64,000 bases of DNA, from positions 62,001-126,000 of the forward strand of contig CATKHK010000068.1 of the NCBI GenBank assembly GCA_949751835.1, in the 5' to 3' direction. Positions 55,301 through 64,000 of this stretch are shown here, piece by piece. Origin of the DNA: Blepharisma japonicum (Eukaryota > Ciliophora > Heterotrichea > Heterotrichida > Blepharismidae). The position numbers and the translations under genes were made by a program. Every line of letters starts with the position of its first letter. Position 1 is the first letter of the stretch. The notes under the pieces are model-generated. The model saw nothing but the letters and a program-made list of their open reading frames with translations. It searched no databases and was not told the origin of the DNA.

Positions 55301-58300
55301 GTTGACAGTAAATGCAAATGCTGTTGTATCTGAAGTGATTGTAACACCATTCCATGCAGAAACTACTTTAAAGCCTCCAGATGTAGTGCCTGCTGAGGCA
55401 GGAAGATTTAAAGCATTATCAAGATAAATCTGAACTGTAGTAGAAGATAAAAGGTCTTGGGACAACGTAAGAATAATTTGGCTTGAGCCACTCGAAACAG
55501 TGCACGATGAATAGACAATATTTGACCAACAGCTATTTTTTATATCCCCAGAGGAAGTATATTGCCAAGTATCAAAAGCTGATATTGAAATGGTTCCTCC
55601 TGCAGGTACTTTTTTAGATAACGAAAAACTGAGGAGAAAATCTACTCCAGGAATTCCAGCTTGATTTGGGTATGCAGTAGCTTTTCAGTTTGAAGTAGTT
55701 CCTGCGTCTGCAACAGCTGTTAAAGTGCATTTAGCAGTAAATGTAGATAAAGAATCAATGTAATAGTTAGAATCAGCATCTTGAGTGTAAATTGAGGTTA
55801 TATAATAGATTGCATCTGTTCCTGAGGTAGGAGGGAAAACGTGCTTAACACTTATTGTTATCGATGCAGCTGAGTTTAATGCTGCGAATTGTGTAATAAC
55901 CAAAGTTCTTGAACTAGAGGTATATGTAAGTAACAATGTTTTAGATGAGCTTTGATTTGAAAGTCCCGTTGCTGAGAATGTTGCATAAGTTAAATCCCAT
56001 GATTGTGCAAGAGTAATAGTTATAGAGCCTCCAGCTGATATTGGATTGACAGTGGAAAAACTAATTGTAATAGTTGTGTCAACTGAGTCTGGTCCTTTCA
56101 ATGAAACTGTTGTAGGAGTGAATGTTGGTTCACTAAGAGAAGCTACTTGAAGATTATAATTGCTTAAAGAGCCTGTATATAAACAATTATCTACAGTGTT
56201 TGAAGCAATGAATAAATTAACTGGGATATTACTTAGAGTTGATGATGATTTCACTCTACTAGGTGGCAGAACTTTACTTATTGCTAAAGTGGTACTAGTA
56301 GCATCTGCTATAGTAAAAGTAGTACTAAATTGTGCAAATATAAATGCTCCTTTAAAATTCATTGCTGAAGATGAAGCGTGATAAGTTGTACTTGGTGAAG
56401 CTCCACCTAATGTCATTGTTGTGGAAGAAGTAACAAATCCTTCTGGAAATCCAATACCAAAATAATAACCATTTGTAGCTCCATTAGTTCAATCAAGTTT
56501 GATAGTAGCTGAAAGATCTCCACTTTGATTTATTGTAAGAGTACTAGCAGTCGCTGTTAAAGTACTAAAACTATTGGTTACACCACCGGGTTCTAAAAGA
56601 TCTGAACGGCTATAGAGTTGGAATTGAACACCTGGATATGATGAGGACGTGTAATAAAAAACAGTTGAGTAACCTGTTTTTTCTGCATTCCCTATTGCAA
56701 TATAAGTAGTCGTAGCTGAGGTGGTGCTTGTTAAGCCAAGTCCTGTTAATGTAATAGTAGAATCTGTGCCAAAAGTTAATACAGCAGAGGCTGATGATGA
56801 GGTTGAATAAACAGGTATCGAAGAGCCAGAGGTTAGACCAGTATTCAGGTCTGCACCTCCTGATAATGTTATATCAATGTAATAATTGCCAGAAGAAAAA
56901 TCAAAAGTCTGAGTGACTGATTTGAATACATTAACAAGAGGGATCCCTATAGTTGATCCAACACAAAGTGGAACTGTAGAAAGAGTTTTACTATCAGTAA
57001 TTGATTTGACGGTAACTGAGAACACATATGTATCAATATCATATAATGGTCCTCCTGTTAGAGTTGTGGCCTTTGCCCAGCATTCATAAAATGTCACTTT
57101 ATTTGATGCAACAAATGGAAAAGCTACCTGCTCAGTTGTAATTGTAGCGGAGGTAGTTGTATAATACCCAAACAAATAGTAGCTGCCTGAAGCTAAATCA
57201 GTTTTAAGCAAGGAAACTGAAATTTGATTAGATGCAAGGGTGAATGTATTCGCATCAGTTATTGTTGTTTTTGAACCGGCCAAATCTGTGGTGGATAGCT
57301 GGACCAATGTAGCAGAGCTGCTAATATAATTGCTAGTGAATTGAACTCCAGAGGATACTAATGGCAGGTTGACAGATATAGTTGTGCTAAGATCCCAATT
57401 GTTAGTTGGTTTGAAACGAAACCAAAGAGTTCTACCTGTATATTCTCCACCTTCCTGGTACCCGCTATTAAGTGTATTGGGATAATTCTTTGCATCAGAT
57501 TGATAATAAGCATGATATTTAAAGTCACTAAATCGACTTTTACTGCCACTTCCAAAGGTCCAGGAAATAGGACTGCTACTAGTTTGGTCAACGACGTAAG
57601 TTCCACTATATGTTGTAATTGAACTGACGCTAGCAGATGAACTAAATTTACCCAGCACTATTACAGATATTGATCCAGCTGGCTGTGCTTGTCCAAATGA
57701 AATAGTTAATTCTGATTTTGTATCAGAAGATGATGATATTGAACAACTACTTTTTGAAATTGAAACATAGCAGAATGCGCCAGAACCTCCTGTGCCATCT
57801 AGATCTACCCACCAATTTTGACCAATATTAACATTTGCGAAATCAACGACTACTTTTCCTGATGTAGTAGAACTGATATCATGACTAGTCACAAAAGTCA
57901 AATTGTTAAACAGTGTCATTCCAGCCAACGTATCACTTTGAGCAAGAGTGCTCACAGGAGCCCAAGAAGACGCAGTAACTCCTCCTGCATATGTTGCGAC
58001 TGGGCCAGTAACTGATGCATAATTAGCTAATAAAGTGTTTGTTCCCCATCTCCAAATATAAACGCTCCATGAAGAAGCAGTTGCATCTAAAACCCATCCT
58101 GGTAAAGTAAAAGTAGACACGCTAATCTTCAATTTCAGCGAAGTCGTCGTTTCTGTCATTAAGACATCTTGAGAGATGCCATAAATAAATACGTGCCCAT
58201 AACTATCAGTTTGACAGGGGAGATTATTATCTCCTTTTGGCCCAATTAGTAAATTACTGTTATCACTAACAGTTACTGAGCTGCATGTCGCATTAGAAAC

Positions 58301-58894
58301 TTTCCAGTTAGAATCCGTATTTATTTCAATTAAGTCATGCTTCCATAAACTGGTTGTAAGTGTAAATGTGAAATAAATCCCATCAGTGGAGCCTACGATT
58401 GGTTTTGCCGCGCCACTAACCGTTGCTATAGAAAGGGTAGATGAATTTATGGTTGCCGCTGATGTAGCGATGCACCCAAAGAAGTAGTTTGCATCGACTA
58501 TTTGCCCAGTTGAACTTGCCCTAGTCACAATAGAAAATGGCCCAAAAACACTTTGAGAATTGGGAAGGGTAATTGAGCTTGTAGCTACTTGCATATCAGT
58601 TTGCGCGGTGATAGCAACAGGGGAAACTGTTACTGTCTGGCCACTGCTAATTGTGATAGAAGAAGGGAAGGTTATTTGAACAACTCCAGTTGAGATAGAA
58701 GTTGAAGGTCTAAAGCGGAAGGTAAAAGTTACGCCAGTTGATCCTTGATTGGTTTGACTCAGCTCTATAGCGTTCGTGCTCCACGTGTCTTGCCACCAAG
58801 TTATCTTGCCAGGGTCGAGCGAACTATCTTTGGTGCCTATCGTTAAACTTGATGCTGTCCACAGGACACCTAAGAGACATAAAAGCCATTTCAT
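52355..58894 (-). CDS. Giant secreted, GPI-type surface protein, 2179 aa
   Basis: A single intronless frame from ATG 58894 to TAG 52355; the five frames seen under the standard code join through TGA-Trp. It starts with a signal peptide (MKWLLCLLGVLWTASS). Most of the length is Ser/Thr/Val-rich beta-strand-type sequence with many N-glycosylation sites. Repeated motifs include runs such as GGSITITLAQSWDL and TTVTAGTTIDITISE that suggest serial Ig-like or cadherin-like domains. The last 400 residues are richer in Cys (WLSCSGTTM, MCVSCSYKEY, PTCIDAATTP). It ends with a hydrophobic segment and no basic cytoplasmic tail (SIAGLFVAFFLIFN), typical of a GPI signal. Possibly a surface-coat or adhesion protein. 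Confidence 0.85.
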
Positions 58895-60080
58895 TTTATA
58901 TTAGTGGATTTAAATCAAGAAAGATTTAAGAAAGACAATTAATAGCTATTTTAATTATAGTTTAATAGGCTACTGAATGAAATTTTAATTTGCATATATG
59001 AAGTTTTGGGCATAAGACTGCAAACCAAGTAAAAGAATCTTATCAACAACTAAAATTTAAGGGTTTAACAAACGAAATAAAATAAAAAAGCGAAGAAACT
59101 TTAAAATTTTAGAAATTTTATTTAAATTGAGCTTGAAGGATAATATTAGAAGAAATATGGAAGAGAATAAGTGAATAATTATTAGGGATAAAATTATGAA
59201 TTTAATAAAAATTAAATATGTTTTTATCAATATAGAAAAATCATATAAAAGCTTTAAATATTAACCGTTTTAATAAAGAAAAATCGTGATGAGCTGGCTA
59301 CATCTTAATCGTTAATTCTATTATAAAATAATAATGTTATACAGTCATTCAAATAATATCTGAAAATGGCTTGGGTTTTGTTTCTAATATTGATATTAAT
59401 GTTGAAAGTTTAGCTTATATTTTATGAAAGATATTTGAACTTGTCTCTATTTTACTATTTTAATTTTTGGACAATAAAGAATAGTTAAAATGTCAAGCAA
59501 TGTTTTCTGGTCGAATCTGAAACGCACAATAATTAAAAAGACATTTCAGCCAATATGAGATAGTTGTGTTAATTTAATTGTTATTGAAAGGATAGCTTAT
59601 ATATCATCTTTATTATATTTGCTATTAATTTATTAAGGATTTTATAGTTGAAAGAAATGGTGTTCTTAGCAGAAAAATTATTCGAATTTTTATTTATTTT
59701 ATTTCTGTCCTTAGTTATAGCACATTTTTCACATAATTATTTTTCTGATAAATCATTTATTTTAAAACTATGCATTTATCATCATGAAAAATAAAGTATA
59801 CCATATTAATTTTGGTTCATTGACTTCTTCTATACGAATTTATTTAAACTACCTAATCATAAAATACATCCAAGCCTTTTAAAATATTCACCCCTTTAAG
59901 CCCATAAAGAAATAGAAATAATATTTTAAAAATAAAAGAATTGTTCGGGACAAAAAGTTAAGCATCTTCCTGAAATGACCACAAATAATCGAGTATTTCG
60001 AATAAACCAAAAAATTTAGTTTATTTTATTCATACACATAAATTGCCCCTACAATCTAATAAAGATAATAATCAATTAAG
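58895..60080. other. Longest intergenic stretch; no clear gene
   Basis: About 1190 bp of very AT-rich DNA between divergent surface protein and CDPK genes. A plus-strand frame at 59490-59636 (48 residues, MSSNVFWSNLKRTIIKKTFQ..., ending with a hydrophobic stretch) is the only candidate and is weak. Confidence 0.4.
59490..59636 (+). CDS. Doubtful small membrane protein, 48 aa
   Basis: ATG to TAA frame, one TGA as Trp, C-terminal hydrophobic stretch (IAYISSLLYLLLIY). No family match; chance frames of this length are expected here. Confidence 0.2.
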
Positions 60081-61472
60081 ATGGGAAGTGCTTCAAGCAA
60101 TCATATTATTGATATGTCTATTGATTCAGGCTTAATTAACACCTATAAAATTGGAAAGCAGATCGGGATCGGCAATTTTGGAATTGTTCGAAAGGCTTCA
60201 CTTTTAAATGATCCATCCCAATCATTTGCGATCAAAACCATCCAAAAATCGAAGATTAAAACCAATAAGGACTACTTATTCCAAGAAATAGAAATCCTCA
60301 AGAAAGTGGACCATCCGAATATTATAAAACTTTATGACGTTATTGAAGAGCCAGGCTGTTACCACTTAGTAATGGAATATTGCTCAGATGGTGAGCTCTA
60401 TGACAGGATTTCTGCACAAGGACACCTTGATGAATCAGAAGCAAAACGGCTGGTAAGACAAATTCTTCTAGCTGTAAACCACTTACATTGCAATGGAATT
60501 GTTCATCGAGATCTCAAACCAGAAAATTTTTTATTTGAAGGAAATGAGCTCAAGCTTATTGATTTCGGCTTATCAGCATTTTGCACAAAAGGAAAAATGA
60601 AAACTATGGTCGGTTCACCTAATTATGTATCTCCTGAAGTGCTGCATAGCAAATATGATACAAAATGCGATATATGAGCAATTGGAGTTATTACTTATGT
60701 TATGCTCTCTGGGAGTTTTCCTTTTTATGGGAGGACAAATAAAGAAATATTTTCAAAAATAATTCCAGGGGATTATCGATTTTCAGAGCCTTCATGGCAA
60801 AATGTAACTCCTCAAGCTATAAATTTTATAAGGCAGCTGTTAGTTATTAAGCCACAGAAGCGATTATCTGCATTTCAAGCGCTACAGCACCCTTGGCTTC
60901 AACAGTCTCCTACAGATTTAATAACTTTCAAGCTATTGATATCTTTAAAAGAATACAACTCAGCATGCTCATTCAAAAAAGAAATCCTAAGCCTTTTAGC
61001 CCGATACTTGAAATCCGAAGAGATTTCAGATTTAATTCAAATTTTCTTTCAAATAAATAAATCGTGCACCGGGGTCATCACTTTTGATGAATTTTCCAGT
61101 TCTTTGGAAAAAATAGATTCAAGACTTCTCGATGTGAAGCGGATTGATATTTTGAAAAAGCTTAAATTTAAGGAAGGGAAAATGAAATATTCAGATTTCT
61201 TAGCCTCTGTTTTGTGCTGTAAAACTATTTTAACAGAAAAAAGACTTAAACAGATTTTTAGAATACTTGATATTGAAAAAAATGGATTTTTAAATGCAGA
61301 AAGCTTAATTAAGGTATTTACGAGGTTTGGAAAATCAAAGGATAAAGGCGACGTGGAAAAAATGATTGAAGATGTTCACCCTTGGGTTGCTGGACAGGTT
61401 AATTTCAAGGAGTTCAAGAAATGCATCATGCCTCTTTTTCGAAGCAAATCAAGGTGAAGCTGCCAATTCTAA
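60081..61472 (+). CDS. Calcium-dependent protein kinase (CDPK), EF-hands degenerate
   Basis: 463 residues; TGA at 60675 is Trp (DIWAIGVITY), and a second TGA near the end adds SCQF before TAA 61470. MGSASSNHII carries Gly2 for myristoylation. Kinase domain about 23-278: GIGNFGIV, Lys52, HRDLKPEN (Asp144), IDFGLS (Asp161) and activation segment MKTMVGSPNYVSPE. A junction segment and four EF-hand-like helices follow at about 310-450. None of the loops has the full D-x-D-x-D-G pattern: loop 1 begins NKSCTG, loop 3 is DIEKNGFLNAES, and loops 2 and 4 lack acidic ligands. The kinase is likely active, but calcium regulation may be weak. Confidence 0.92.
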
Positions 61473-61689
61473 TAATTTTAATAATGCGCAATTATTAGAT
61501 GTCAAAGCTAGAGATTGGGAAGAATTTATAATTCAAACTCAAGATAAGCTCCTATACATAATTTTTTTCATCTACTCGTATTAGATTTTTGGGAAATTTA
61601 TTATTTTTCCTCTTAAATCCTATCAATTTCTTTTTTGATAGATATAAGCTTTTAATTATGATAGAAGCATGGATTAAAATCCATATAAT

Positions 61690-62761
61690 ATGAGACAGCT
61701 AATAATAAGCTTAGGAGATCATATCACCAAGTATAAAATCGGGCCACTTGTATTGTTTATTTAGATTCGTAAGCTTGGAAAAACTTTGGATACAATTGGA
61801 TTTAAAATTTCCTCAACTTCCTACTTAGAAAACTGTAAAATTTTACATAGATGTCCGATCTCTGCGCAATATCCCTACTGAAAATCAAATCCCAGACCTA
61901 GGCAACGCCAAATTCATTGCTCCAAACACTTCAATAATCGGCGACGTCAAATTTGGAAAGAATTCTTCATTATGGTATGGCTCAGTCGCTCGTGGAGACA
62001 TCCAAAAAATCGAAATCGGAGATAATACCATAATCCAAGACCTCGTAACAATAAGAAGAAATGACGGAAAAACAGACCCAATTGTTATAGGGAAGAATGT
62101 ATTTATAGGACCTGGCTGCAAGATTGGCGGATGCACTCTTCATGATCATAGTTTTATTAGCATGGGAAGCACAATTGAAGATGACTGTGTTGTTGAGAGC
62201 TATGGATTTCTAGCTGCTGGAGCTGTTCTTGCAAAGGGCTCAAAGGTACCATCTGGACAAGTTTGGGCAGGAAGCCCAGCTCATTTCTTAAGAGAAGTCA
62301 CCAATGAAGAAAGAGATGCCATCTATGAGCATATTAACGAAATAAGTCAACTAGCTGATGTTCATCATGAGGAAGCTGAAAAGCCATTCGAAACTGTTTT
62401 CTTAGACGATTGGGAAAAAGATCGAAAATTCCACAGAAACCATATAGAAACTTTGCTAGACAAGCTTGAAGAGCTCGACATTTCTTCATACCCTCATGAT
62501 GCCCCAGAAGCTGAGTTCATCCACGGCAACCAAAGATGGAACTACAATGAAAGGCAGCAAACTGAAAAGATAAGCACCAGGAACTGGAAACCATTCAATG
62601 AAGATGGTGTTGTATTTCCAGATGATTGGAAAGTTTATGGAGAAGACATGGACAGATATGAAAGAGCCAAAAAGGTATTTGATGCCCCTCCTCCAGCTTA
62701 TGAAGCTCCAAATGCTCCTTCAATCTCTAAAGACCAAACCCCATGGACTAGAAGATATTAA
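61690..62761 (+). CDS. Gamma-carbonic anhydrase-like protein (complex I type), catalytic His lost
   Basis: 346 residues after removing introns of 15 nt (61750-61764) and 16 nt (61835-61850). The left-handed beta-helix repeats run from about residue 55 to 200 (SLWYGSVARGDIQKIEIGDN, IVIGKNVFIGPGCKIGG, FISMGSTIEDDCVVESYG). PSGQVWAGSPAHFLREVTNE ends the fold as in plant gamma-CA. The zinc-binding His residues of the family are missing: DLVTIRRND replaces DxxxxH, and GPGCKIG replaces the HxxxxH segment. Mitochondrial complex I of plants and ciliates contains such proteins as structural trimers. A 120-residue C-terminal extension (WEKDRKFHRNHIETLLDKLE) is unusual. Confidence 0.92.
61750..61764 (+). 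other. 15-nt intron (gamma-CA, first)
   Basis: GTATTGTTTATTTAG, phase 0 between GPL and IRKL; ends in TAG if retained. Confidence 0.85.
61835..61850 (+). other. 16-nt intron (gamma-CA, second)
   Basis: GTAAAATTTTACATAG, joining LEN-Y-VRSLRN; restores the frame of the gamma-CA body. Confidence 0.88.
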
Positions 62762-62790
62762 ATAATCATATCTTAGTCATAAATTATTTA

Positions 62791-63804
62791 TTATATGTCA
62801 GTCCACTTAATTCGTTTCCCGTCTTTAAACTCCCCTTTTCTTTTAGGCCCATTCATATGTCCTACTTCGCCTTGTCCGTGCTGTTTTCCTGCTTTCCATT
62901 GACCCGAGTATACTCTACCATCAGGCCAATAAAAGGTTCCGAAACCTTCTTTTTTATCATTTACATAACACCCTACATATTTTCTTCCGTCTGGCCATTG
63001 GAGTTCTCCTTTTCCATGCATTTTATTGGCTTCCCATTGTCCATCATATACTCTTTGATCAGGCCAATGGTATCTCCCTACCCCAGCAATTTCGTTATTT
63101 TTAAAATTTCCTTCATACCATGCCCCATCTGCAAAATTAAGTTTTCCCTTCCCATTTTTCTTCCCGTTCGAATAATGTCCTTCATATCTTGCTCCATCAG
63201 GCCACATTTCAATTCCGTTCCCATCTTGTTTATCATCTTTTCATTCGCCAACATATTTTGCACCATTCTTATTAGTGTATTCCCCAAATCCATTGATTTT
63301 GTCGTCTTTTCATTCACCTTCATATACATCTTGTTCTACATGTATGAGTCTTCCAAGTCCATGGGCTTTATCATTATATCATTGACCTTCATATTTAGTT
63401 TGGTCTGAGCTTATTTGTGTGCCGATTCCGTGACGCTTCCCATCTTTCATCTGACCAGTGTATTTGGAGTCTCCAATAGCAATTTCGTCGACTCATTCAA
63501 TGCCATCTTCTTCTAATGGAAGAATGATGGCTCCGCGGATTTTTAAAACGCTAGGGTCATCGCTTATTTTTGGCTTGGGAGATTTGAGCTCTTTTCTGGC
63601 GAGGTAGCCTCGGGCTGCTGATTGAAGCACTTTCGGGGAAATTTGTACAGGAGGAGGAGGCTCAGCGTGGAGGATTGGTTTTTCTGTAATATTTATTTCA
63701 ATTTCGTCTATGGCTGGCTCTGAAATGTTTCGTGCTGAAACTTGTCCAGGCTCTTCTTCAGGCTTGGAATCACAATTAAAAAGAAAAGCAGTGCAGTTTC
63801 CCAT
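62791..63804 (-). CDS. MORN-repeat protein with N-terminal acylation motif and IQ-like helix
   Basis: 337 residues, intronless; four TGA are Trp, three in the MORN consensus GEW. The start is MGNCTAFLFNCDSKPEEEPG: Gly2 for myristoylation and Cys4 for palmitoylation. Residues 57-72 (KVLQSAARGYLARKEL) look like a calmodulin-binding IQ helix. About nine MORN repeats fill residues 115-335, with units such as YEGQWYNDKAHGLGRL, YVGEWKDDKQDGNG, YDGQWEANKMHGKG and YSGQWKAGKQHGQG. Same architecture as the 34187-35510 gene: acyl anchor, IQ-like helix, MORN array. Probably a cortical or membrane-associated scaffold, possibly calcium-responsive through calmodulin. Convergent with gamma-CA, 29 bp between stops. 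Confidence 0.92.
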
Positions 63805-64000
63805 TTAATATTCAAGGAAAATCTGATATATGAAAGGACGTTAAATAAATAAATGGTCTTTTAAAATCGTTTAGAATATGTAGGAATTATTGATGGAGGA
63901 ATTTATAAATGTTTTTTATTTAGTTTTGCATGTTAGTATAGATAAATATTGGCAAAATGCTTAAATAATTGTCTTTTTCTCTATTAAATGCATTTAAAAT
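63805..64000. other. Intergenic at window end
   Basis: AT-rich DNA upstream of the MORN gene; no gene seen. Confidence 0.5.

Noticed and set aside
62857-63408. 183-codon plus-strand frame over the MORN gene
   Set aside because: Antisense of the MORN repeats; the repeated phase keeps it open.
1-64000. tRNA genes, CRISPR arrays, insertion sequences, telomere repeats
   Set aside because: No T-loop consensus outside coding regions, no regular direct repeats, no terminal inverted repeats with transposase, and no CCCTAACA array were seen.

Overview
The window reads as macronuclear DNA of a heterotrich ciliate, most likely a Blepharisma species. Two signals in the sequence support this. First, TGA must be read as tryptophan: it falls in frame at invariant Trp positions in many conserved genes (TOR, Rab WDTAGQ, MORN GEW, gamma-CA neighbours), while genes end only in TAA or TAG. 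Second, introns are 15 or 16 nt long (ten found), with GTA...AG ends and an A six bases from the 3' end. Stentor has such introns but uses the standard code; Blepharisma combines both traits. No telomeric repeat is visible, so this is a chromosome-internal piece. All coordinates below were rebuilt with TGA=Trp and with these introns removed, so several conserved genes are longer than a standard-code reading would show.

Layout. 1-11 kb: the 3' end of a polytopic membrane protein, a Nudix hydrolase, an unknown gene, a complete TOR kinase and an RRM/RS splicing factor. 11-19 kb: an EF-methyltransferase-like enzyme, a Rab1-like GTPase, a Myb plus winged-helix protein, two tandem O-methyltransferases with mitochondrial-type leaders, an ankyrin protein and a small coiled-coil protein. 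19-32 kb: an SLC18B1-like MFS transporter, an FAD monooxygenase, a Pin1-type parvulin, a class I HDAC, a CCT-motif protein, an AlkD-like DNA repair protein, an unknown acidic protein, a four-finger C2H2 protein, a Ras-like pseudo-GTPase, an AMPK/SNF1 kinase and a FYVE-like zinc finger coiled-coil protein. 32-37 kb: cilia-related genes (outer dynein arm docking ODAD1/CCDC63-like, acylated MORN protein, DPCD) with a degenerate SDR. 38-49 kb: a UBL/U-box/vWA/E2/U-box fusion protein, ARL8, a VPS9-domain GEF, unknowns, a membrane C2H2 protein, WDR4/TRM82, an SCP-like phosphatase. 49-64 kb: ALYREF, a SPEF2/CPC1 central-pair protein, a 2179-residue GPI-type surface protein, a CDPK, an acatalytic gamma-carbonic anhydrase (probable complex I part) and a second acylated MORN protein.

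Genes are dense, lie on both strands and are not grouped in operons. Many convergent pairs are only 7-70 bp apart, and several divergent pairs share 40-180 bp; one divergent pair has overlapping start codons. Common themes are nutrient and energy signalling (TOR, AMPK, ARL8, Rab, VPS9), ciliary structure (ODAD1, DPCD, SPEF2, MORN, ankyrin) and RNA/chromatin work (SR, ALYREF, HDAC, WDR4). Intergenic DNA is very AT-rich and mostly featureless. One stretch near 41.6-41.8 kb holds several nested inverted repeats and may be an unrecognised structured RNA. The most unusual coding features are the E2/E3/vWA fusion, an AMPK gene whose start codon is split by a 16-nt intron, and several enzyme families that have lost catalytic residues.
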